Part shown: piece after piece, positions 1 through 5,450 of the stretch | Position numbering within the stretch: position 1 is the stretch's first letter | Layout of the letters: the number at the start of each line of letters is the position of its first letter | Source: Mycobacterium sp. | GTDB taxonomy: Bacteria; Actinomycetota; Actinomycetes; Mycobacteriales; Mycobacteriaceae | Assembly (NCBI GenBank): GCA_028706695.1 | Contig: JAQTVU010000174.1 | Location: 1-5,933 of the forward strand | Direction: 5' to 3' | Length of the DNA stretch: 5,933 nucleotides | Translations under genes and position numbers: made by a program | The notes under the pieces: model-generated | Told to the model about the DNA's origin: nothing | Databases searched by the model: none | What the model saw: the letters and a program-made list of their open reading frames with translations, nothing else

Positions 1-854
1 ACCGTCCAGCGCCCGGTGCCCTTCTGCTCGGCCTCGTCCACGATGACGTCGACGAGCGGCTTGCCGGTCTTGGCGTCGGTCTGACGCAGTACCTGCGCGG
101 TGATCTCGACCAGGTAGCTGTCCAGCTCGCCGGAGTTCCACTCGTCGAAGACATCGGCGATCTCCCCGGCGGTCTTGCCGAGCCCGTCGCGCAGCAGCTG
201 GTAGGCCTCGCCGATCAGCTGCATGTCGGAGTACTCGATGCCGTTGTGCACCATCTTGACGAAGTGGCCGGCGCCGTCGGGGCCGATGTGGGTGCAGCAC
301 GGCACGCCGTCGACGTGCGCGGAGATCTCCTCGAGCAGCGGGCCCAGCGACGTGTAGGACTCGGCCGGGCCGCCGGGCATGATCGACGGCCCGTTCAGCG
401 CGCCCTCCTCACCACCGGAGATGCCGGCGCCCACGAAGTGCAGGCCCCGTTCCCGCATGGCCTTCTCGCGGCGGATGGTGTCGGTGTAGAGGGCGTTGCC
501 CCCGTCGACGATGATGTCGCCTTGTTCCATCGCGCCGGCGAGCTCGCCGATGACCGCATCGGTCGCCTCACCGGCCTTGACCATGATCAGCACCCGGCGC
601 GGCTTCTGCAGCGCGTCCAGGAACTCCGCGATGGTCTCCGAGCGCACGAATCTGCCCTCGTCGCCGTGCTCTTTGAGCAGCGCGTCGGTCTTGGCGACGG
701 TCCGGTTGTGCAGCGCCACCGTGTAGCCGTGGCGGGCGAAGTTGCGGGCGATGTTCGAGCCCATCACGGCCAGGCCGGTGACGCCGATCTGCGCGGTACC
801 AGTCTTGGAATTCGGCTCCCTCTCGGGTTTCGTCCCGGTGTCCGACGACCTCAT
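1..854 (-). CDS. gnd1: 6-phosphogluconate dehydrogenase, decarboxylating (partial, C-terminus outside window)
   Basis: Cytosolic enzyme of the oxidative pentose phosphate pathway: 6-phosphogluconate + NADP+ gives ribulose 5-phosphate, CO2 and NADPH. I read 284 codons from ATG 852-854 to the left edge; the family is about 480 residues, so roughly the last 200 are missing. Visible motifs: Rossmann dinucleotide loop GVTGLAVMGSN (about residues 24-34); HNRT (49-52), whose Asn-Arg-Thr fits recognition of the NADP 2'-phosphate; substrate loop GISGGEEGA (144-152); catalytic KMVHNG (200-205) with Lys200, His203 and Asn204. The first 20 residues are polar and probably a disordered tail. The ATG is chosen because the homologous start lies here; a GAAAGG-like site lies about 10 bases upstream. 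It lies 104 bases downstream of the M56 peptidase gene on the same strand, so it could have its own promoter there, but I see no convincing -10/-35. Identity is very secure. Confidence 0.96.
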   Translation of the reverse strand, partial: MRSSDTGTKPEREPNSKTGTAQIGVTGLAVMGSNIARNFARHGYTVALHNRTVAKTDALLKEHGDEGRFVRSETIAEFLDALQKPRRVLIMVKAGEATDAVIGELAGAMEQGDIIVDGGNALYTDTIRREKAMRERGLHFVGAGISGGEEGALNGPSIMPGGPAESYTSLGPLLEEISAHVDGVPCCTHIGPDGAGHFVKMVHNGIEYSDMQLIGEAYQLLRDGLGKTAGEIADVFDEWNSGELDSYLVEITAQVLRQTDAKTGKPLVDVIVDEAEQKGTGRWT

Positions 855-958
855 GTCCTTGGCGCCTTTCGGTTGGGAGAACCTTTGTTGCAAGCCTTTC
901 CGACACAGTCTGGCACAGCGGAGAAACGGTGGTCCAAAGCGTTTCGCCCCACCCGGCG

Positions 959-1909
959 CTACAGACCGAAAAGCCGCCGCAACTCGGTCAGCCACGGCAC
1001 GGCCAGCGCGATGGTCGGCACCACGAGTATGGTCGTCGCGGCCAGGTATGCCACCGCCGCCAGGGCGATGCTGTTGCCCCGCCCCGCGAGCCGACGCACC
1101 CGCACCACGGTGCTGGGCCCGCCGACGGCGAGCGCGCCCGACGGCGCCCGTCCCGACGCACACGTGACCAGCGCGCGGGCCAGGGGAGCGGGACCGCCGG
1201 CGCGCACCGCGGCGTCGTCGGCCAGCAACTCGACGAGCAGCTGCACCGCACTCAGCGCGTGGGAGCTGCGAACGACCCGCGGGAAGGCGGCGTGCACCGC
1301 GGTGAAGGCTTCCAACACCAAGTCGTGGCGGGCCCGCAGGTGCGCCCGCTCGTGCGTCAAGATTGCCGCGACTTCCTCACCGTTGAGCATGCTCAGCGCC
1401 CCTTCGCTGACCACCACCCGGCTGCGCACCCCGGGCAGGCAGTAGGCGAGGGGTTGCTCCACCCCCAGCACGCGAAGGTCGCGCATGCGCGGGCACCGCT
1501 GGACGTGGGCCGCGTCGCGATCGACGCCGACCAGGTCGACAACCATGCGGTGGTGCGCCCGACGGCGCCGGTTGACGATGACCACCCGCATGACGGAGAC
1601 CACCAGCCGCGCACCGACCAGCACGGTCAGCGCCAAAACGGCGATGTAGATGCTCCACAGCCGCCAGCCGAGCCGCTCCGCGTCGCCCGCGATGCCGGCC
1701 GTGGGGCGTCCGTCGGGACCGGGCATGAGCAGCCGGCTGGCGATCGCGATTCCGGCGCTGAACGCCGAGAGCACCGCCGCCAGGGCGACGGCCTGCCACA
1801 GCACCATCGCGGCGCGCGGAGCGCGCAGGGGCCACGTCGCGCGCGCCAGCAGCGCCGGCGCCGGGGCGACGAGCAGCACCGCAAGAATGGTGAAGGCCAG
1901 CGCGGACAC
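959..1909 (-). CDS. blaR: M56-family membrane metallopeptidase, BlaR1-like without sensor domain (Rv1845c type)
   Basis: Predicted membrane zinc protease that works with the BlaI repressor encoded just upstream. The protein has 316 residues. Hydrophobic segments lie at about 4-22, 34-58, 85-111 and 281-305. The zinc motif HERAH is at 186-190 and a likely third ligand Glu227 lies in VELLADD, the usual arrangement in M56 peptidases. After the last membrane segment only about 11 residues remain, so the extracellular penicillin-binding sensor of Staphylococcus BlaR1 (about 600 residues) is absent, as in the M. tuberculosis protein. The frame stays open far upstream, but GTG 1907-1909 is the start: it follows blaI by 14 bases, has a GAGGGA ribosome site (1920-1925) that overlaps the blaI stop, and gives a protein of the size I recall for the M. 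tuberculosis homologue. Family known; the role in BlaI inactivation is inferred from context. Confidence 0.93.
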   Translation of the reverse strand: MSALAFTILAVLLVAPAPALLARATWPLRAPRAAMVLWQAVALAAVLSAFSAGIAIASRLLMPGPDGRPTAGIAGDAERLGWRLWSIYIAVLALTVLVGARLVVSVMRVVIVNRRRRAHHRMVVDLVGVDRDAAHVQRCPRMRDLRVLGVEQPLAYCLPGVRSRVVVSEGALSMLNGEEVAAILTHERAHLRARHDLVLEAFTAVHAAFPRVVRSSHALSAVQLLVELLADDAAVRAGGPAPLARALVTCASGRAPSGALAVGGPSTVVRVRRLAGRGNSIALAAVAYLAATTILVVPTIALAVPWLTELRRLFGL

Positions 1910-1923
1910 GCCGCCAGGCTCCC

Positions 1924-2340
1924 TCAGCCCTCCGTTGCTCCGCCAGCGGGTGGCGCATTGCGTTGGTTTGCTTCGAGTTCGGCAAGCGCGCGCCGAAGCG
2001 CGTCGGCCTCGTCGGCACCGACACGCTCGTCGAAGTGCACCAGTGCGGCCCGGCGGCCGCCGGAGTCCTCGGCCTGAGCGAGCGCGTCGACCATGAGCCC
2101 GGCAACCAGTTCGTCGCGGCCGTGGACGGGCGCGTATCGGTGGGCGCGGTCGTCGCGGATCTGAGAGACCAGGCTCTTCTTGGCCAGCCGCTGCAGCACG
2201 GTCATGACCGTGGTGTACGCGAGGTCGCGTCGCGCCGAGAGCGCCTCGTGGACCTGCCGCACGGTCTGGGGTTCCGGTGCGGACCACAAGTGATCCATCA
2301 CGGCACGTTCCAGATCCCCTAACCGGGTCAGCTTGACCAT
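1924..2340 (-). CDS. blaI: BlaI/MecI-family winged-helix transcriptional repressor (Rv1846c type)
   Basis: Dimeric DNA-binding repressor of beta-lactam response genes. The M. tuberculosis homologue is known to repress its own region, the divergent Rv1847, and blaC-sigC, and to leave DNA on beta-lactam exposure. The 138-residue protein has an N-terminal winged helix (about 1-75) with the recognition-helix region YTTVMTVLQRLAKK (42-55) and wing RDDRAHRY (62-69), then a helical C-terminal dimerisation part (about 75-125) and a short flexible tail. ATG 2338-2340 is chosen over an in-frame ATG 27 bases upstream because MVKLTRLGDLERAVM matches the known N-terminus and a GAGGAGA site (2350-2356) stands 9 bases before it. 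First gene of a unit with the M56 peptidase. Confidence 0.96.
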   Translation of the reverse strand: MVKLTRLGDLERAVMDHLWSAPEPQTVRQVHEALSARRDLAYTTVMTVLQRLAKKSLVSQIRDDRAHRYAPVHGRDELVAGLMVDALAQAEDSGGRRAALVHFDERVGADEADALRRALAELEANQRNAPPAGGATEG

Positions 2341-2370
2341 GCTCGATCGTCTCCTCAAGGGGTTCAAGCA

Positions 2371-2376
2371 AGAGTA
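2371..2376 (-). promoter_or_regulatory. Candidate -10 element of the blaI-blaR promoter
   Basis: Read on the minus strand this is TACTCT, fitting the mycobacterial TANNNT -10 pattern. A start about 7 bases on would leave a leader of roughly 24 bases holding the GAGGAGA ribosome site at 2350-2356. The -35 is weak (TTACGA-like, about 20 bases upstream) and falls inside the dyad at 2384-2402, so a repressor on the dyad would block this promoter. Inference from pattern only. Confidence 0.45.
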
Positions 2377-2383
2377 CCCCGGT

Positions 2384-2402
2384 TTACTACTGCGTGTCGT
2401 AA
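2384..2402. promoter_or_regulatory. Candidate BlaI operator (inverted repeat)
   Basis: TTACTACTGCGTGTCGTAA is an imperfect dyad: half-sites TTACTAC and, on the other strand, TTACGAC (6 of 7 identical), separated by 5 bases. It covers the -35/spacer region of the blaI promoter. BlaI of M. tuberculosis is known to bind this intergenic region and repress itself, and BlaI/MecI proteins bind TAC-rich dyads, so this is the best operator candidate here. I have not matched it to a measured mycobacterial consensus. Confidence 0.5.
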
Positions 2403-2410
2403 CCAGCGGG

Positions 2411-2431
2411 CAGCTTGCGACAGCCTTGCGA
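2411..2431 (+). repeat. Short tandem direct repeat CAGC(C)TTGCGA
   Basis: Two adjacent copies, CAGCTTGCGA (2411-2420) and CAGCCTTGCGA (2421-2431), differ by one inserted C. The core CAGCCTTGC recurs at 2476-2484 within the iron box. It lies just upstream of the sRNA promoter. Function unknown; could be chance or an accessory protein site. Confidence 0.4.
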
Positions 2432-2461
2432 ACGCACCGATGCGCAGACGCGCCACGTCAC

Positions 2462-2491
2462 TTGTGAAATTAGGGCAGCCTTGCCTATTCT
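2462..2491 (+). promoter_or_regulatory. Sigma70-like promoter of the mrsI sRNA
   Basis: TTGTGA (-35, 2462-2467), an 18-base spacer, and TATTCT (-10, 2486-2491). Both hexamers are close to the vegetative consensus and are the best promoter in the window. Expected transcription start is around A2498 on the plus strand. The spacer holds the IdeR box, so iron-loaded IdeR would exclude RNA polymerase. Confidence 0.7.
2470..2488. promoter_or_regulatory. IdeR/DtxR iron box
   Basis: TTAGGGCAGCCTTGCCTAT against the IdeR consensus TTAGGTTAGGCTAACCTAA: 13 of 19 bases agree, and the agreement falls on the conserved frame TTAGG-nn-AG-n-CT-nn-CCTA. The site is a dyad and lies between the -35 and -10 of a plus-strand promoter, the geometry of a repressor site. 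IdeR with iron should silence this promoter; iron starvation should release it. Confidence 0.75.
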
Positions 2492-2497
2492 GGCCGT

Positions 2498-2600
2498 AGT
2501 CGAACGACAACGGGCCGGGCGGAGTGCTGAGGGCTGCAGTGACCCCCCGTCCACCCGATCGGCCGAGCCCCGCGACCGGTGCGGGGCTCGGCCGTCTTCG
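2498..2600 (+). ncRNA. mrsI: Iron-responsive small regulatory RNA MrsI (ncRv11846 homologue)
   Basis: A transcript of about 100 bases is predicted between the iron-box promoter (start near 2498) and a perfect GC hairpin (2560-2594). No convincing reading frame lies here. In M. tuberculosis the sRNA MrsI (ncRv11846) lies at the same place, on the plus strand beside blaI (Rv1846c). It is repressed by IdeR, induced by iron limitation and other stress, and lowers expression of non-essential iron proteins such as bfrA. Position, strand, IdeR box and size all agree. Within the RNA, 2517-2522 could pair with 2547-2552, and a C-rich stretch (2542-2556) lies before the hairpin; such stretches often form sRNA seeds in GC-rich bacteria. 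Both ends are estimates; the identity rests on context and regulation, not on alignment. Confidence 0.75.
2560..2594 (+). terminator. GC-rich terminator hairpin of mrsI
   Basis: A perfect 14-bp stem pairs 2560-2573 with 2581-2594 around a 7-base loop (GACCGGT). It is followed by GTCTTCGG, not a T tract, as is common for mycobacterial terminators. It would close the sRNA and also shield the downstream thioesterase gene from the iron-controlled promoter. The stem is certain in the sequence; the terminator role is inferred. Confidence 0.75.
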
Positions 2601-2621
2601 GCACCGGGCTTCCGTGTCGTG

Positions 2622-2627
2622 TAGATA
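2622..2627 (+). promoter_or_regulatory. Candidate -10 of a leaderless promoter for the thioesterase gene
   Basis: TAGATA stands 8 bases before GTG 2636, with no purine-rich ribosome site between them, so the mRNA could start at or next to the GTG. It overlaps a small dyad TGTA-GA-TACA (2620-2629) that recalls the TACA/TGTA half-sites of BlaI/MecI repressors. No clear -35. Weak evidence. Confidence 0.35.
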
Positions 2628-2635
2628 CAACTAAC

Positions 2636-3061
2636 GTGGAACCCCCGAACACGGCCATGCCGCCGAATCTCACCGCGCCGTTCGACACCGAACTGGGGCT
2701 GCGTTACACCGATGTCGGCCCGGATGGCGCCCGGGCCCAACTGGAAGTGACCCCCAAGCTGCTGCAGCCGATGGGCCTCGTGCACGGCGGTGTGTATTGC
2801 TCGATGGTCGAGAGCATGGCCAGCTTGTCGGCCTTCGCCTGGCTCGCCGCGCGGGGCGGCGGAAACGTGGTGGGCGTCAACAACAACACCGACTTTCTGC
2901 GCGCCATCGGCTCCGGGACCGTGTACGGCGTCGCCAAGCCGATTCACCGCGGCCGTCGCCAGCAGCTGTGGCTGGTCACCATCGCCGACGTGAACGAGCG
3001 GGTGGTGGCCCGCGGTCAGGTGCGGTTGCAGAACCTGGAGCCGGCACCGGAAAACGGTTGA
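2636..3061 (+). CDS. PaaI-type hotdog-fold thioesterase (Rv1847 type)
   Basis: Predicted cytosolic acyl-CoA thioesterase; the substrate is unknown. The 141-residue protein has one hotdog domain (about 16-136). The active-site segment is [11 protein letters not shown] (50-60), with the HGG turn and Glu59 as likely general base, followed by a central helix. NNNTDFLRA (82-90) and [11 protein letters not shown] (106-116) are the next conserved strands. GTG 2636 is preferred over ATG 2657 because it gives an N-terminus close in length to the M. tuberculosis homologue and a promoter-like -10 lies just before it; an ATG start would remove only 7 residues. It is divergent from blaI, and in M. tuberculosis this gene belongs to the BlaI regulon. 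The ure operon follows after 53 bases, so read-through into ureA is possible. Family secure, function not. Confidence 0.92.
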   Translation: MEPPNTAMPPNLTAPFDTELGLRYTDVGPDGARAQLEVTPKLLQPMGLVHGGVYCSMVESMASLSAFAWLAARGGGNVVGVNNNTDFLRAIGSGTVYGVAKPIHRGRRQQLWLVTIADVNERVVARGQVRLQNLEPAPENG

Positions 3062-3114
3062 GCAGGCCGGGCTGTGGATATCGCTGTCGGTGTGGCGTGG
3101 CAAGATCCTCGGAT

Positions 3115-3417
3115 ATGCGCCTGACACCGCACGAACAGGACCGACTGCTGGTGTCCTACGCCGCCGAGTTGGCACGCCGTCGCCGGGCCCGCGGGTTGCG
3201 GCTGAATCACCCCGAGGCGGTGGCGCTCATCGCCGACCACGTCCTGGAAGGCGCCCGGGACGGCCGCACGGTCGCCGAGTTGATGGCCAGCGGCTGTGAC
3301 GTGCTGACCCGCGACGAGGTGATGGAGGGAGTGCCGGAAATGCTCGACGGCGACCAGGTGGAAGCGACGTTCCGCGACGGCACCAAGTTGGTCACCGTGC
3401 ACCACCCGATCGCATGA
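3115..3417 (+). CDS. ureA: Urease subunit gamma
   Basis: Small structural subunit of urease (urea + water to ammonia + carbamate), which assembles with UreB and UreC. It has 100 residues, the full usual length. Family features: the N-terminal pattern [20 protein letters not shown] (3-22), [10 protein letters not shown] (30-39), [13 protein letters not shown] (45-57) and the C-terminal [18 protein letters not shown] (69-86). No clear ribosome site precedes ATG 3115, so it may be translated from a leaderless message or coupled to the upstream gene. Its TGA overlaps the ATG of ureB as ATGA (3414-3417), typical of translational coupling. It appears intact. Confidence 0.95.
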   Translation: MRLTPHEQDRLLVSYAAELARRRRARGLRLNHPEAVALIADHVLEGARDGRTVAELMASGCDVLTRDEVMEGVPEMLDGDQVEATFRDGTKLVTVHHPIA

Positions 3418-3725
3418 TTCCCGGCTAAATCCTTTACGGCAGCGGCCATATCCAGATCAACGCGGGCGCACAGCGCCTCGAGATGGAGATCGTCAACACC
3501 GGTGACCGCCCGGTACAGGTCGGCAGTCACGTCCATATTGCGCAGGCCAACAAGGCGTTGTCGTTCGACCGCGCGGCCGCCCACGGCTACCGGCTGGACA
3601 TTCCCGCGGCGACCGCCGTGCGCTTCGAACCCGGTTTACCCCAGCGGGTGCGGCTGGTTCCGCTGCGCGGACGGCGCCAGGTGCACGGGCTGACGTTGGA
3701 TCCTCCCGGGCGGCTGGACCGCTGA
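3414..3725 (+). pseudogene. ureB: Urease subunit beta with in-frame stop at codon 5
   Basis: The frame from ATG 3414 encodes M-I-P-G and then TAA (3426-3428), where the family has Glu (MIPGE). Past the stop, the same frame runs on for 98 codons and is clearly UreB, including [34 protein letters not shown] and RFEPG, to TGA 3723-3725; the total of 103 residues would be normal. The first later ATG is 3483, giving an 80-residue product without the first 23 residues (the GDIELN-type first strand) and without a visible ribosome site. Other usually conserved positions are also altered: GHIQIN for GDIELN-like, PLRGRR for PLGGRR. UreB links UreA to UreC, so loss should impair the enzyme. Alternatives: a sequencing error (one G-to-T change), or restart at 3483. 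The stop is directly read; the loss of function is inferred. Confidence 0.85.
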
Positions 3726-5446
3726 TGGTGTCACTGTCCCGGGACCGTTATGCCCTGGTATACGGCCCCACCGCCGGCGACCGGGTCAGGCTGGCCGACA
3801 CCGACCTGCTGGTGGAGATTACCGAGGATCGCAGCGGGGGACCACAACTGGCCGGTGACGAAGCGGTGTTCGGCGGCGGCAAGGTGCTACGCGAGTCGAT
3901 GGGCCAAGGCCGCACCACCCGGGCCGAAGGCGCGCCCGACACCGTGATCACCGGCGCGATCGTCCTAGACTATTGGGGAATCATCAAGGCCGACGTCGGG
4001 ATTCGTGACGGCCGCATCGTGGCGCTGGGCAAGGCGGGCAACCCAGAGATCATGTCGGGGGTACACCCGGATCTGGTGGTCGGTCCTTGCACCGAAGTCG
4101 TCGGCGGCAATGGCCTGATTCTCACCGCGGGCGCCGTCGACACCCACGTGCACCTGATCTGCCCGCAGCTGCTGCCCGAGGCGATCGGCTCCGGTGTCAC
4201 CACCATCGTCGGTGGCGGCACGGGCCCGGCCGAGGGCAGCAAGGCGACCACCGTCACGCCCGGCTCCTGGCATCTGGGCCGGATGCTAGAGGCGCTGGAC
4301 GGCTGGCCGGTCAACTTCGGGCTGCTGGGCAAGGGGAACACCGTCAGCGCCGAGGGGTTGTGGGAGCAGTTGCGCGGCGGCGCGTCGGGTTTCAAACTGC
4401 ACGAGGACTGGGGTTCGACGCCGGCGGCCATCGACGCCTGTCTGACGGTCGCCGACGCCGCGGGCGTTCAGGTGGCGCTGCACACCGACACGCTCAACGA
4501 GATGGGATTCGTCGAGGACACGCTGGCCGCGATCGCCGGCCGGTCGATCCACACCTATCACACTGAGGGCGCCGGCGGAGGGCACGCGCCCGACATCATC
4601 AGGGTCGCCGGCGAGCCCAATGTGCTGCCCAGTTCCACCAACCCGACCCGCCCGCACACGGCGAACACGCTCGACGAGCACCTGGACATGTTGATGGTCT
4701 GCCATCACCTCAACCCCGCGGTGCCCGAGGATCTGGCGTTCGCCGAGAGCCGGATCCGGCCCGCGACGATGGCCGCCGAGGACGTGCTGCACGACATGGG
4801 CGCGATCGCCATCATGGGCAGCGACTCGCAGGCCATGGGGCGCATCGGTGAGACGGTGCTGCGCACCTGGCAGACCGCGCATGTGATGAAACGCCGCCGC
4901 GGCGCGCTGCCGGGCGATGATGCGGCGGACAACAACCGGGTGCGACGCTACGTCGCCAAATACACCATCTGCCCGGCGATCGCCCACGGCATGGACGGCG
5001 AGATCGGTTCGGTGGAGGTGGGCAAGCTCGCCGACCTGGTGCTGTGGCAGCCGGCGTTCTTCGGGGTTCGCCCGCATCTGGTGATCAAGGGCGGCATGAT
5101 CGCGTGGGCGGCGATGGGGGACGCCAACGCGTCCATTCCCACCCCGCAGCCCGTGTTGCCGCGGCCGATGTTCGGCGCCGCCCCGGCGACCGTGGCGGCG
5201 ACCTGCGTGCATTTCGTGGCGCCGCAGGCGGTCGAGGCCGGGCTGGCCGAGGAGCTGGCGGTGACAAGGCCGTTGGTTGCGGTCCGCGACGTCCGCGCGG
5301 TCGGCAAGGCGCAGCTGCCGCTCAACGATGCCCTGCCCAGCATCGAGGTGGACCCGGACACCTTTACCGTGCGCATCGACGGCGAGGTCTGGCCGGAACA
5401 GCCCGCCGCCGAACTGCCGATGGCGCAACGCTATTTCCTTTTTTGA
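3725..5446 (+). CDS. ureC: Urease subunit alpha (catalytic)
   Basis: Catalytic subunit carrying the dinuclear nickel site, 573 residues, full length for the family. With Klebsiella numbering plus 7, every key residue is present: His141 and His143 (DTHVH), Lys224 to be carbamylated and His226 (GFKLHED), His253 (ALHTD), His279 ([10 protein letters not shown]), the flap Cys326-His327 (MVCHH), Arg343 and Asp367 (GSDSQ). The C-terminus [12 protein letters not shown] is the standard ending. ATG 3725 overlaps the ureB stop (TGATG), so its translation is probably coupled to ureB. An early stop in ureB could therefore lower UreC output unless ribosomes start here independently. No internal damage seen. 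Maturation needs the UreF/UreG/UreD chaperones. Confidence 0.98.
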   Translation: MVSLSRDRYALVYGPTAGDRVRLADTDLLVEITEDRSGGPQLAGDEAVFGGGKVLRESMGQGRTTRAEGAPDTVITGAIVLDYWGIIKADVGIRDGRIVALGKAGNPEIMSGVHPDLVVGPCTEVVGGNGLILTAGAVDTHVHLICPQLLPEAIGSGVTTIVGGGTGPAEGSKATTVTPGSWHLGRMLEALDGWPVNFGLLGKGNTVSAEGLWEQLRGGASGFKLHEDWGSTPAAIDACLTVADAAGVQVALHTDTLNEMGFVEDTLAAIAGRSIHTYHTEGAGGGHAPDIIRVAGEPNVLPSSTNPTRPHTANTLDEHLDMLMVCHHLNPAVPEDLAFAESRIRPATMAAEDVLHDMGAIAIMGSDSQAMGRIGETVLRTWQTAHVMKRRRGALPGDDAADNNRVRRYVAKYTICPAIAHGMDGEIGSVEVGKLADLVLWQPAFFGVRPHLVIKGGMIAWAAMGDANASIPTPQPVLPRPMFGAAPATVAATCVHFVAPQAVEAGLAEELAVTRPLVAVRDVRAVGKAQLPLNDALPSIEVDPDTFTVRIDGEVWPEQPAAELPMAQRYFLF

Positions 5447-5450
5447 GACC

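Noticed and set aside
923..945. Inverted repeat GAAACG/CGTTTC between the M56 gene and gnd1
   Set aside because: Only 6 bp with an 11-base loop and no T tract; too weak to call a terminator or operator.
246..1445. Open plus-strand frame of 399 codons across gnd1 and the M56 gene
   Set aside because: It is antisense to two securely identified genes, has Arg/Ala-rich low-information content and no known motif; a by-product of high GC.
1910..2371. Upstream extension of the M56 peptidase frame to 470 residues
   Set aside because: The extra part overlaps blaI in another frame; the GTG at 1909 with GAGGGA site gives the expected length and operon spacing.
3062..3114. Promoter directly upstream of ureA
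   Set aside because: CAAGAT (3101-3106) is only a loose -10 match and no -35 is visible; not enough to report as a feature.
2387..3175. Minus-strand frame of 262 codons over the sRNA and thioesterase
   Set aside because: It conflicts with the thioesterase, the sRNA hairpin and promoters, and has no recognisable domain.
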